Origin: Flavobacterium aquidurense
Lineage (GTDB): Bacteria; Bacteroidota; Bacteroidia; Flavobacteriales; Flavobacteriaceae
DNA length: 64,000 nucleotides
NCBI RefSeq assembly: GCF_001404985.1
Contig: NZ_JRLF01000007.1
Coordinates: 186,001-250,000, forward strand
Direction of reading: 5' to 3'
Positions 33,585 through 42,465 of the stretch are shown here, in pieces. The translations under genes were made by a program, and so were the position numbers. The first letter of the stretch is position 1; each line of letters opens with the position of its first letter. Under the pieces are notes generated by a model that ran no database searches, was not told the DNA's origin, and worked only from the letters and a program-made list of their open reading frames with translations.

Positions 33585-34277
33585 TTATTGCAGTTGTTTT
33601 TTTAAGTCTTTTTCACTGATAAAGCCTGTTGTTTTCCATTTTACGGCTTTATTTTCGTATAATACAATTGTTGGTAATTGGTCAATTTTTAGTTGAGTTG
33701 CAAGTGTTTTGTTCTTGTCAACATCAATTCTAATAATAGTTACTTTGTCTGCCATATCTTTTTGCATTGTTAAAAGAAATGGTTCCATTTGCTTGCAGGG
33801 TCCACACCAAACGGCATAAAAATCTACAAGAACCTTTTTATCTGAATTTAATAAATCATTAAAATCATTCATAGACATTCCTGCTGCTGCGGGAATTCCA
33901 AATCCTTCTTCGGTCCAGTTCAGGAAACCGCCCTCTAATTCGTAAACATTCGTAAACCCTAATTCATTTAGTTTTGCTGCTGCTTTTTTACTTCTTCCTC
34001 CGCTAAGGCAATACACAAAAACGGGTTTTGATTTGTCGAAAGCTGCAGCTTTTGTTTCAAAATCGTCACTATTCCAGTTTACATTTTTGGCATTTTCTAT
34101 ATGATCAGATTCGAATTCATCTGGAGTTCGAACGTCTAAAATTTGTGGATGATCAGTTGTTTTAATTTTTTCTGCAAATTCTTTTGGAGTAATAGATTCA
34201 AAAGAATTAGACTTTTTTTCATTGCAGGAAAAGAATGCAATTGAAACTAGCAGGAATAAAATTTTGGGGAATTTCAT
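33585..34277 (-). CDS. Periplasmic lipoprotein: rhodanese fused to thioredoxin
   Basis: This 230-residue protein has a lipoprotein signal (lipobox AFFSC, Cys18). The rhodanese domain follows (about 25-127; ILDVRTPDEFESDHI; active-site loop CLSGGRS with Cys90), then a thioredoxin domain (about 135-230; DFYAVWCGPCKQMEP with Cys158/Cys161; cis-Pro in DQLPTIV). Both active sites are intact. The fusion suggests that a persulfide or sulfur substrate is passed to, or reduced by, the dithiol at the membrane surface (inference). Confidence 0.92.
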   Translation of the reverse strand: MKFPKILFLLVSIAFFSCNEKKSNSFESITPKEFAEKIKTTDHPQILDVRTPDEFESDHIENAKNVNWNSDDFETKAAAFDKSKPVFVYCLSGGRSKKAAAKLNELGFTNVYELEGGFLNWTEEGFGIPAAAGMSMNDFNDLLNSDKKVLVDFYAVWCGPCKQMEPFLLTMQKDMADKVTIIRIDVDKNKTLATQLKIDQLPTIVLYENKAVKWKTTGFISEKDLKKQLQ

Positions 34278-34679
34278 GATACTGAATTTTAAAATGTATC
34301 GCTAAAGTAGTGATTTTTCGATTTTGAATTCTTAATAGAAAGTGAAATAAAAACGTTGATCACGAATTTCATGAATTAGTGCGAATTATTAAAAAATTCT
34401 TTTAGTCGCTTAGCTTTGCCAAAGTTCAAGGTTAGTCTGCGTATTTTTGTCATCCCGAGGAACGAGGGATCTCCATAAGTAGCTCGACAAAGATTGATGA
34501 TTTTTATTGCCGAGTTTCTTGTGGAGATCCCTCGTTCCTCGGGATGACAATGATTGTGGTAACTTTGTTTTAAAACCTTGTCGAAACTTCAGAATCTGTT
34601 TAATCTTATAATCTGTGGCTAAATTATTTTAGACAAAGAATTAGTGATATTCGTGCAATTCGTGGCAAAAAAAAACTCC
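34278..34679. other. 402-base intergenic region made of repeats
   Basis: This region holds the MITE-like element at 34447-34550, a left flank CACGAATTTCATGAATTAGTG (from about 34361), and right flanks TCTTATAATCTGTGGC (about 34603-34619) and ATTCGTGCAATTCGTGGC (about 34650-34667). The flanks look like a GCCACGAATT-type repeat interrupted by the MITE. No gene is seen. Confidence 0.5.
34447..34550. repeat. MITE-like palindromic element, copy 2
   Basis: The 29-bp perfect inverted repeats are 34447-34475 and 34522-34550; they begin TTGTCATCCCGAGG. The 46-base middle contains AGCTCGACAAAGATTG and GAGTTTCTTG, as in copy 1 (14847-14948). Stem differences from copy 1 are compensated on both arms. 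Confidence 0.75.
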
Positions 34680-35759
34680 TTACAAATTAAATATCTTGTA
34701 ACTCTGATGTGTCGATTTTACAATTGCTTCGGTGCGTTCAGGATGTGTATCTGAAATAAAAAGCTGTCCAAAAGTTTCGCTATTGACCATTTCTATGATT
34801 TTAGCAACACGGCTTTCGTCAAGTTTGTCAAAAATATCATCAAATAATAAGAGCGGTTTTACACCGCTTTGTTTTTTAAGGAATTCAAACTGAGCTAATT
34901 TCAAGGCAATCAAAAAAGATTTTTGCTGCCCTTGCGATCCGAATTTTTTTATGGGATGTGAATCAATCTCAAAAGACAAATCATCTTTATGGATGCCCAC
35001 ACTTGTATAATGAAGCGCGCGATCTTTATTAATATTTTCCTGTAAAAGTGTCAACAAGTCTTTCTCGAACAAATGACTTTCGTAAACCAGCTGTACCGTT
35101 TCTTCAGATCCTGTTATGGCTTGATGATGTACATTAAATATAGGTATAAATTGTTCCAGGAAATCTTTTCGTTTTTCGAAAATCGATTTTCCAAAACTAT
35201 TTAACTGCTCATTATATATAGATAAGGTGTCATTATCGAAAGTGTGATTTAAAGCAAAATATTTCAATAATGCATTTCGCTGCACAATGACTTTTTGATA
35301 TTGAATAAGCTGATGCAGATAAGTGGAGTCTAATTGCGAAATCACACTATCCATAAATTTACGGCGTGTTTCGCTACCTTCTACAATTAAATCACGATCA
35401 GCAGGCGAAATAATTACTAACGGAATAAACCCAATATGATCTGAAAACTTATCATAAGCTTTTCCGTTTCGTTTCAGGATTTTCTTTTGTCCTTTTTTTA
35501 AACTGCATACGATTTGTTCTGTTCGGTCGTTTTTTTCCAGTTCAGCATCAATTACAAAAAACTCTTCTCCGTGTTTGATATTTTGTACGGCTAACGGATT
35601 GAAATAACTTTTTCCGTAAGCCAAATGATAAATTGCATCAAGCACATTGGTTTTGCCAATTCCGTTTTTGCCTACAAAACAATTGATCTTGTGGTCAAAA
35701 TCAAAACTGACTTCGGAGAAATTTTTATAATTGAATAAAGAAATTTTGTTTAAATACAT
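34680..35759 (-). CDS. recF: DNA replication/repair protein RecF
   Basis: This 359-residue SMC-like ATPase loads RecA at gapped DNA with RecO and RecR. Walker A is [17 protein letters not shown] (about 29-45), the signature is [18 protein letters not shown], and Walker B is [12 protein letters not shown]. Length is normal. It lies apart from dnaA/dnaN, divergent from the YfgM-like gene. Confidence 0.96.
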   Translation of the reverse strand: MYLNKISLFNYKNFSEVSFDFDHKINCFVGKNGIGKTNVLDAIYHLAYGKSYFNPLAVQNIKHGEEFFVIDAELEKNDRTEQIVCSLKKGQKKILKRNGKAYDKFSDHIGFIPLVIISPADRDLIVEGSETRRKFMDSVISQLDSTYLHQLIQYQKVIVQRNALLKYFALNHTFDNDTLSIYNEQLNSFGKSIFEKRKDFLEQFIPIFNVHHQAITGSEETVQLVYESHLFEKDLLTLLQENINKDRALHYTSVGIHKDDLSFEIDSHPIKKFGSQGQQKSFLIALKLAQFEFLKKQSGVKPLLLFDDIFDKLDESRVAKIIEMVNSETFGQLFISDTHPERTEAIVKSTHQSYKIFNL

Positions 35760-35779
35760 TTTTTAGGGACTGGTAAGAA

Positions 35780-35787
35780 CAAATTTA
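35780..35787 (-). promoter_or_regulatory. recF -7 element
   Basis: TAAATTTG on the minus strand, 20 bases before the ATG. Confidence 0.5.
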
Positions 35788-36093
35788 GTGCTTTAGAATA
35801 TAAAAGTTCCTTTTGTTGATTAAGTTTTCATCTGCAAATTAAAGATTTGAATGATTTTTACCGTAATTGAATCATGTCAAAACTGAATCTGTAAAATCTA
35901 AAGCTGAAATTATAATAATAACGAAAGAGAAATGATGTTTTGAATTGCAAAAAAATGAGGGTGCAAAATTACCAAAAATATCCAAATAATTAGGCTTTCG
36001 GCTGATTTCAGTGGGATTTATTTTGCTGTTAAACAGAAAGAAGGAGCCGTTTAGTGAATTATTTTTTTAAAATGGATATAAATTTACTTTTTT

Positions 36094-36125
36094 TTGCTTT
36101 AGTTTCAATAAAAATTTTATTTTTG
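36094..36125 (+). promoter_or_regulatory. Promoter of the YfgM-like/ribH unit
   Basis: TTG (36094-36096), 21 bases, TATTTTTG (36118-36125), 22 bases before the ATG. Confidence 0.55.
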
Positions 36126-36147
36126 CCGTTCACTAAATTAATTTTAA

Positions 36148-36933
36148 ATGGCTACTTACAATAAAAGAGGATATAAAGCACCAAAAGAAAAGGAAGTTAA
36201 AGAAGAAGTTGTCAATGAAGAACAACAAGTAATTCTTGATGGAAAAAACAGCACAACAGCTGACGTTTTTTCTAAATTAGATGAAACTGCTTCAAAAACT
36301 GAGGATTGGGTTGCTAAAAATCAAAAAATCATTATTGGTTTAGTTGCTGGTATTGCAGTTGCTACTATTGGATATTTAGCTTACCAAAAATTCATCGAAG
36401 CTCCTAAACAAGACGAAGCTGCAAGTGAAATGTTTGTTGCACAACAAAATTTTGATAAAGCAACTAATGGTGTAGCTAGCGATTCATTATATAAATTAGC
36501 ATTGAATGGTTCTGAAGGTAAATTTGGATTCATAAAAATTGCTGATGAATATTCTGGAACTGATGCAGGAAATTTAGCGAACTATTATGCTGGTATGGCA
36601 TATTTGAATACGGGTAAATTTGATGAGGCAATTAAATATTTAGGTAATTTTAAATCTAAAGAAGCTATCGTTAATGCTTTGGCAATTGGTGGAATTGGAG
36701 ATGCTTATTCTCAAAAAAACCAACAAAAAGAAGCTTTAGACTATTATGTAAAAGCTGCTGAATCTAACAAAAACGATTTTACAACTCCTCGTTTCTTATT
36801 AAAAGCTGGTAAAACTGCGTTGGCTTTAGGTCAAAAAGAAGACGCGTTGAAATATTTAACAGATATTAAAGAAAACTACGATACAACTCCTGAAGCTGCT
36901 TCTGTTGATGTATTAATTGGATTAGCGCAATAA
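36148..36933 (+). CDS. YfgM-like single-pass membrane protein with TPRs
   Basis: This 261-residue protein has a charged cytoplasmic N-terminus (about 1-60), a membrane helix (about 63-80, IIIGLVAGIAVATIGYLAYQ) and periplasmic TPR-type repeats, including NYYAGMAYLNTGKFDEAIKYL and GDAYSQKNQQKEALDYYVKA. The layout is that of YfgM (TPR_21), which works with SecYEG and PpiD on exported proteins in E. coli. The same role here is inference. It is followed 66 bases later by ribH, perhaps in one transcript. Confidence 0.88.
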   Translation: MATYNKRGYKAPKEKEVKEEVVNEEQQVILDGKNSTTADVFSKLDETASKTEDWVAKNQKIIIGLVAGIAVATIGYLAYQKFIEAPKQDEAASEMFVAQQNFDKATNGVASDSLYKLALNGSEGKFGFIKIADEYSGTDAGNLANYYAGMAYLNTGKFDEAIKYLGNFKSKEAIVNALAIGGIGDAYSQKNQQKEALDYYVKAAESNKNDFTTPRFLLKAGKTALALGQKEDALKYLTDIKENYDTTPEAASVDVLIGLAQ

Positions 36934-36999
36934 TAATTTTAGATTTAAGATTTAAGATTGTAGATTTGTATTTGAGAAATTAAAATCTAAAATATAAAG

Positions 37000-37572
37000 A
37001 TGGCTACCGAAAATAAAAACTTATCAGAATACGATAAAAACACGATCCCAAATGCGAAAGACTTTCGATTTGGGATTGTTGTTTCTGAGTGGAATGAAAC
37101 TATAACTGAAGGACTTTACAATGGAGCTTTTGATGCTTTGACGGATTGTGATGTTCCTGCTCAACAAATTATTCGCTGGAATGTTCCGGGAAGTTTTGAG
37201 CTGATCTATGGCGCAAAAAAAATGTTGCAAACGCAAAATGTAGATGCGGTAATTGTTATTGGATGTGTAATTCAGGGACAAACCAAACATTTTGATTTTG
37301 TTTGCGAAGGCGTAACACAGGGAATTAAAGATTTGAATGTTCAAACTGATATTCCGGTTATTTTTTGCGTACTAACAGATAATAACATTCAACAGTCCAT
37401 TGACAGAAGTGGAGGAATTCACGGAAACAAAGGAACCGAAGCAGCAATAGCAGCAATAAAAATGGCTTATATCCGCCAACAAGCTTCAATGTCGCACCCA
37501 TTTAATCAGCCTTTGTTGTCTTCTGGAGCAATCCAAATAGAAGAAACTCCTATAAAAATAGAGAAAGAATAA
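37000..37572 (+). CDS. ribH: 6,7-dimethyl-8-ribityllumazine synthase
   Basis: This 190-residue enzyme condenses the aminouracil precursor with dihydroxybutanone phosphate in riboflavin synthesis, as part of an icosahedral or pentameric shell. It has FGIVVSEWNETITEGLYNGAF, VPGSFELIYGAKKM, IGCVIQGQTKHFDFVCEGV with the catalytic histidine, and a GNKGTEAA helix. The C-terminal tail (about 25 residues after RQQASMSHPF) is longer than usual. No FMN riboswitch or other rib genes are adjacent. Confidence 0.97.
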   Translation: MATENKNLSEYDKNTIPNAKDFRFGIVVSEWNETITEGLYNGAFDALTDCDVPAQQIIRWNVPGSFELIYGAKKMLQTQNVDAVIVIGCVIQGQTKHFDFVCEGVTQGIKDLNVQTDIPVIFCVLTDNNIQQSIDRSGGIHGNKGTEAAIAAIKMAYIRQQASMSHPFNQPLLSSGAIQIEETPIKIEKE

Positions 37573-37595
37573 AACACAATTGTTTTAAAAATACT

Positions 37596-37640
37596 AAAAC
37601 CTATACTGTGTAAAAATAGTATAGGTTTTTTTGTTTTTTT
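37596..37640 (+). terminator. ribH terminator
   Basis: AAAACCTATACT (37596-37607) pairs with AGTATAGGTTTT (37618-37629), followed by long T-runs. Confidence 0.88.
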
Positions 37641-37678
37641 TATGACTAATGAAGATCTAAAACCACATGGAAATTCAT

Positions 37679-37686
37679 TAAATTTG
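37679..37686 (+). promoter_or_regulatory. Possible mutL operon -7 element
   Basis: TAAATTTG, 107 bases before the mutL ATG. No -33 partner is obvious. Confidence 0.35.
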
Positions 37687-37792
37687 TAGACCTTGGTTTA
37701 AAAAACCAGAAAAAAATTAACAGTATCAATCTGAGATTTTTACAATACGTTAAACAGAATTAAACAATAAACTCTTAAATCATAATTTCTTA

Positions 37793-39709
37793 ATGTCCAG
37801 TATTATTCAATTACTTCCTGATCATGTTGCTAACCAAATTGCCGCTGGAGAGGTAGTTCAAAGACCTGCTTCAGTTGTAAAAGAGCTGTTAGAAAATGCT
37901 GTTGATGCTAAAGCAACTGATATTAAGTTGATTATTAAAGATGCCGGAAAATCATTGGTTCAGGTTATCGATAATGGTTCAGGAATGAATGTTACAGATG
38001 CGCGATTGTGTTTTGAACGTCACGCGACTTCTAAGATCCGTCAGGCAGAAGATTTATTTTCATTATGTACAAAAGGATTTCGTGGTGAAGCACTTGCTTC
38101 TATCGCGGCAATTGCTCATATGGAAATGAAAACAAAGCAGGATCAGGACGAACTGGGAACACATATTATAATTGAAGGAAGTAAATTTGTTTCGCAGGAA
38201 GTGGCAGTTTTACCAAAAGGAACTTCATTTGCCGTTAAAAATTTATTTTTTAATATTCCGGCACGTCGTAATTTCTTGAAATCTGATACAGTCGAATTTC
38301 GTCATGTTATGGATGAATTTCAACGTGTTGCCCTGGCACACCCCAACATTCATTTTACGTTTTATCATAACGGAAGCGAAATGTATAATTTGCCTGCCGC
38401 AGGATATCGCCAGCGCATTGTTGGGATTATGTCCGGTAAAACAAATGAAAAATTAGTTCCGGTTAACGAAGATACAGAGATTATAAATGTTCAGGGTTTT
38501 GTCTGCAAACCTGAATTTGCCAAGAAGAGCAGGGGAGAACAATTCTTTTTTGTAAATGATCGTTTCATAAAAAGCGGTTATCTGCATCATGCAGTAATGG
38601 CAGCTTATGACGGACTTTTGAAAGATGGCTCACAGCCTAGTTATTTCTTGTATTTGCAAGTTCCGCCCAATACGATCGATATCAACATTCATCCTACTAA
38701 AACAGAAATTAAGTTTGACGATGAACAAGCATTATATGCTATTTTAAGAGCCTCGATAAAACATAGTTTAGGACAATTTAATGTGGCTCCGGTTCTTGAT
38801 TTTGATCGTGACGCTAATTTAGATACGCCATATCATTATAAAGATTTAGAAGCTGAAACGCCTACCATTCAGGTCGACGGAACTTTTAATCCTTTTACAG
38901 ATGATAAAACCAATCAGCATTATTCTAAAGCAGGTTCAGGATCCGGATCGGGTTCTGGTTTTAGTTCAGGATCTGGTTCTGGTTCAAATTCATATTCCGG
39001 ATATAATAAAAGAGTAGAACCAACAGCAAGTTGGGAAAGTTTATATGTGGGCTTAGAAACTGATACTATAGAAAGTTCCCCTTTTACATTCGAAAATGAA
39101 GAAGTTACTTCGTCACTATTTAATGATAATGAGATAGAGCAAGCAAGTCAGGGTACTTATCAAATTCATAAAAAATACATTGTTTCACCAATAAAATCCG
39201 GAATGGTAATCGTTGATCAGCAACGGGCACACCAGCGTATTTTATACGAACAATTTTTGTTGAATATGACTGTAAATCAAGCTTCAAGTCAGCAATTGTT
39301 GTTTCCTTTGAATTTGTTTTATTCTTCTGATGAAATGACATTGATCGAAGAATTAAAACCATCATTAGAAACGACAGGTTTTGTTTTTGAACAGGCTCAA
39401 ACAGATCATATCGTAATTTCAGGAATTCCGGTAAATATTACCGAAAGTGAAGTTTCGATGGTAATAGAGCAATTATTAAGTGATTTGCAAGACGGAATTC
39501 CGGCAAGCAGTTACAGTCAGAATGATACAATTGCGAAATCTATGGCCAAAAGTTTAGCGGTTAAAACTGGATCTTATTTAACCGAAAAAGAACAAGATAA
39601 TTTAGTAAACGGTTTGTTTGCTTGTAAAGATCCAAATATTTCACCTTTTCAAAAACCTACTTTCATCACGATGCGTGTTGAAGATATAGATAAAAAGTTT
39701 GCCTTATGA
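37793..39709 (+). CDS. mutL: DNA mismatch repair protein MutL
   Basis: This 638-residue GHKL ATPase couples MutS mismatch recognition to strand processing. The N-terminal ATPase is intact: IAAGEVVQRPASVVKELLENAVDA, DNGSGM, TKGFRGEAL. A Gly/Ser-rich linker (about 381-405) precedes the C-terminal dimerisation domain. The endonuclease motif DQHA-x2-E-x4-E reads DQQRAHQRILYE (475-486), and the usual CPHGRP region reads SPFQKP, so the nicking site looks lost. It leads an operon with two rhomboid genes, overlapping the first by 4 bases. Confidence 0.96.
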   Translation: MSSIIQLLPDHVANQIAAGEVVQRPASVVKELLENAVDAKATDIKLIIKDAGKSLVQVIDNGSGMNVTDARLCFERHATSKIRQAEDLFSLCTKGFRGEALASIAAIAHMEMKTKQDQDELGTHIIIEGSKFVSQEVAVLPKGTSFAVKNLFFNIPARRNFLKSDTVEFRHVMDEFQRVALAHPNIHFTFYHNGSEMYNLPAAGYRQRIVGIMSGKTNEKLVPVNEDTEIINVQGFVCKPEFAKKSRGEQFFFVNDRFIKSGYLHHAVMAAYDGLLKDGSQPSYFLYLQVPPNTIDINIHPTKTEIKFDDEQALYAILRASIKHSLGQFNVAPVLDFDRDANLDTPYHYKDLEAETPTIQVDGTFNPFTDDKTNQHYSKAGSGSGSGSGFSSGSGSGSNSYSGYNKRVEPTASWESLYVGLETDTIESSPFTFENEEVTSSLFNDNEIEQASQGTYQIHKKYIVSPIKSGMVIVDQQRAHQRILYEQFLLNMTVNQASSQQLLFPLNLFYSSDEMTLIEELKPSLETTGFVFEQAQTDHIVISGIPVNITESEVSMVIEQLLSDLQDGIPASSYSQNDTIAKSMAKSLAVKTGSYLTEKEQDNLVNGLFACKDPNISPFQKPTFITMRVEDIDKKFAL

Positions 39710-40455
39710 TGAAAATAACTCCCGTAGTAAAACAATTATTGATAATAAATATCATTTTCTTTATCGGTTCTCAATTAGTACCGGTTTCGTATGAATATCT
39801 GGCACTTTTTTTTCCTGAAAACCCGGGATTTAAATTTTGGCAGCCTATTACTCATATGTTTATGCATGGAGGATTTGCTCATATTGCTTTTAATATGTTT
39901 GCGCTTTATTCCTTTGGATCTACGTTGGAACATTTTTGGGGCGGAAAGAAATTTTTGTTTTTCTATATTTCATGCGGCTTAGGTGCGGCCTTGGTTAATT
40001 TTGCTGTTAATTATTATTTTTATCAGGATAGTTTAAATATTTTATTGGCAAACGGTTTTAATAAAACGGATATTCTTAGTTTATTGAATGAAGGTAAAAT
40101 TGATACAAGATGGCAGCAAATATTAACTGTTTCTGAATTTAAACATTTTACCGAAGCTTATTTAGGAACTGTAATAGGTGCATCTGGTGCTGTTTATGGA
40201 TTGCTAATTGCGTTTACTTTTATGTTTCCAAATGCTGAACTGGGAATTATGTTTATACCAATTCCTATAAAAGCAAAATATTTTGTTCCTGTTTATATGC
40301 TTTTGTTTGATGGTTTCTTTGGTATTTTTGGAAGTTCATTTATGGGCATTGAATCTGGAATAGCGCATTATGCCCACATTGGCGGTGCTTTATTTGGATT
40401 TTTAATTATGTGGTACTGGAAAAAGAATCAGTTTAATAATAATCGTTGGAATTAA
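39706..40455 (+). CDS. Rhomboid-family intramembrane serine protease (1)
   Basis: This 249-residue protein has six or so membrane helices, HMFMHGGFAHIAFNMFAL (N-terminal helix pair), the active-site serine in GASGAVYGLL and the histidine in HYAHIGGALFGF. Rhomboids cut substrates inside the membrane. The start overlaps the mutL stop (ATGATG at 39706). A second rhomboid follows after 43 bases. Natural substrates are unknown. Confidence 0.93.
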   Translation: MMKITPVVKQLLIINIIFFIGSQLVPVSYEYLALFFPENPGFKFWQPITHMFMHGGFAHIAFNMFALYSFGSTLEHFWGGKKFLFFYISCGLGAALVNFAVNYYFYQDSLNILLANGFNKTDILSLLNEGKIDTRWQQILTVSEFKHFTEAYLGTVIGASGAVYGLLIAFTFMFPNAELGIMFIPIPIKAKYFVPVYMLLFDGFFGIFGSSFMGIESGIAHYAHIGGALFGFLIMWYWKKNQFNNNRWN

Positions 40456-40498
40456 TTTTTAACTTTAATATCGCAAATAAAAACCAAAAAGAGATTTT

Positions 40499-41362
40499 AT
40501 GAATATTCTTGACGATTTAAAACTACAATATAGATTGGGCGGTGTAGCAATGCGTGTTATTTATTGGAATATCGCATGTTTCCTGATTTCTTTAGTATTC
40601 TTCTATCAATATTCAGGTGGTGGTTTTGTATATCCCAATTGGATAGCTTTATCATCAGATCCTAATGTGTTTTTATTTAAACCCTGGACATTCCTTACGT
40701 ACGCCTTTTTTCATGCGTCATTCTTGCATTTACTATTTAATATGATGGTTTTGAACTTTGCAAGCAATCTGTTCCTGACCTTTTTTACTCAAAAACAATA
40801 TTTAGGATTGTACATTCTGGGCGCAATTTTCTCAGGTGTTACCTTTGCTTTGAGTTTTTATTTTTCAAACATTGCAGGATCTATTGTTGGCGCATCTGCT
40901 GCTATTATGGCAATTCTGGTTGCAGTAACAACGTATCAGCCTTTAATGAATGTGCGTTTATTGCTTATTGGTAATGTTAAGCTTTGGCATATTACCGCAG
41001 TAATTTTAGTTCTGGATTTAATGCAGTTCCGTCTGGACAATACCGGCGGTCATATTTCGCATTTGGCCGGAGCACTTTTTGGTTTTATTTTTATTAAGCT
41101 CCTTCAAAACGGTACAGATTTAAGTAAAATCATTTCAAAAACATTAGATTTTTTTACAAATCTTTTTAGAAAATCCCCTACGACCCCATTCACAAAAGTT
41201 CATAAAAATTACAAAAAACCTACTGAAAGAGTTGCATCGAGAATTGTTACGAAAGATAAAACGCAACAACAAATTGATGAAATTTTAGACAAGATTAGCC
41301 AGTCTGGTTACGATTGTTTGACAAAAGAAGAAAAAGAGTTTTTATTTAAAGCTGGAAAATAA
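40499..41362 (+). CDS. Rhomboid-family intramembrane serine protease (2)
   Basis: This 287-residue paralogue of the previous gene has FFHASFLHLLFNMMVL, the catalytic serine in VGASAAIMAIL and the histidine in GGHISHLAGALFGF. After the membrane part, a 75-residue cytoplasmic tail ends in a helical module (QIDEILDKISQSGYDCLTKE), a conserved addition in Bacteroidota rhomboids. The tail may anchor a partner or regulate access. It is cotranscribed with mutL and the EEP gene. Confidence 0.92.
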   Translation: MNILDDLKLQYRLGGVAMRVIYWNIACFLISLVFFYQYSGGGFVYPNWIALSSDPNVFLFKPWTFLTYAFFHASFLHLLFNMMVLNFASNLFLTFFTQKQYLGLYILGAIFSGVTFALSFYFSNIAGSIVGASAAIMAILVAVTTYQPLMNVRLLLIGNVKLWHITAVILVLDLMQFRLDNTGGHISHLAGALFGFIFIKLLQNGTDLSKIISKTLDFFTNLFRKSPTTPFTKVHKNYKKPTERVASRIVTKDKTQQQIDEILDKISQSGYDCLTKEEKEFLFKAGK

Positions 41363-41380
41363 TCCTTTTAGCATAAAAAT

Positions 41381-42427
41381 ATGAAAAACCTTTCGTGGTT
41401 TAATAAAATAATGTTCTTTTTGAATATAGTGCTGACTGTAGTAACTTTTAGTATTTATATTTTACCATTTTTGGCACCTAAAAGTTTTCCGCTTTTATCG
41501 GTGCTTACGCTGTTTATGCCTATCTTTTTTGTGCTTAATGGATTATTCTTTGTATATTGGGCAATTCAGTTTAAAAAACGTCTTATATTATCTGGTTTGG
41601 TTTTGCTCACCGGAATTACATTTATTAGTAAATTTTATAAATTCTCTGCAAAGGAATATATCAAAGACGAAAAAGACTTTTCTATAATGAGTTATAATGT
41701 ACGTCTTTTCAATGTTTTTAAATGGCTGGACCGTGACGATATCCCATCTAATATAAAAGCTTTTATCGACGAAAAAGATCCAGATATTCTCTGTATTCAG
41801 GAATACTCAAACTCAGCTCATATCGACTTAAAAGTATATCCTCATCGTTATATTTTTATTGAAGGAAATCAGATTAAAACCGGACAGGCTATTTTTTCTA
41901 AGTTTCCTATTATATTTGAAGGCAATATTATTTTTCCAAATTCTGATAATAATGTAATCTATGCAGATATAAAGCGTGGTAAAGATGTAATCAGGGTTTA
42001 TAATATGCACTTGCAGTCGATCAAGATTTCGCCTGATGTAAGTGATATTTCGAATAATATTGATAATGTAAATCAGGAAAAATCACAGCTTATTTATACC
42101 AGAATAAGCAAAGGATTCAGGCAACAGCAAGAACAAGCCGAAATCTTTAAAGAAAATATTAAAAAATGTACAACCCCGTTTATTATTTGTGGAGACATGA
42201 ATAATAGTCCGTTTTCGTATGTATACCGAAGCATAAAAGGAAAACAAAAAGATGCTTTTGAAGAAGCAGGAGAAGGTTTTGGAGCAACTTATAAATTCAA
42301 ATATTATCCTGCCAGAATTGATTATATCTTTACTGACAGTAAAATGAAAGTAAAGCAATTTGAAAGCTTTCCTGATTTCGAAAATTCAGATCATTACCCA
42401 ATCATGACAAGGCTCTCGATTGAGTAA
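41381..42427 (+). CDS. Endonuclease/exonuclease/phosphatase-family membrane protein
   Basis: This 348-residue protein has two or three N-terminal membrane helices (about 10-85) followed by an EEP (DNase I-like) domain: FSIMSYNVRLFNVF, DPDILCIQEYS with the metal-binding Glu, VYNMHLQS, IICGDMNNSPFS and a C-terminal SDHYPI. The catalytic His/Asp set is intact. The substrate may be nucleic acid or a phosphoester; membrane anchoring argues for an extracytoplasmic or membrane-bound target (inference). It is the last gene of the mutL operon. Confidence 0.9.
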   Translation: MKNLSWFNKIMFFLNIVLTVVTFSIYILPFLAPKSFPLLSVLTLFMPIFFVLNGLFFVYWAIQFKKRLILSGLVLLTGITFISKFYKFSAKEYIKDEKDFSIMSYNVRLFNVFKWLDRDDIPSNIKAFIDEKDPDILCIQEYSNSAHIDLKVYPHRYIFIEGNQIKTGQAIFSKFPIIFEGNIIFPNSDNNVIYADIKRGKDVIRVYNMHLQSIKISPDVSDISNNIDNVNQEKSQLIYTRISKGFRQQQEQAEIFKENIKKCTTPFIICGDMNNSPFSYVYRSIKGKQKDAFEEAGEGFGATYKFKYYPARIDYIFTDSKMKVKQFESFPDFENSDHYPIMTRLSIE

Positions 42428-42465
42428 AATAGTTTTCTTAAATTAGGATTTTTATTATCAGAAAC

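Larger units (their letters stand above)
35760..36147. other. Intergenic region, divergent recF / YfgM-like gene
   Basis: A 388-base AT-rich gap. Apart from the two promoters annotated here I see no repeat, RNA or ORF worth reporting. Confidence 0.5.

Noticed and set aside
36934..36999. FMN riboswitch before ribH
   Set aside because: The gap is only 66 bases of AT-rich repeat text without the conserved RFN core.
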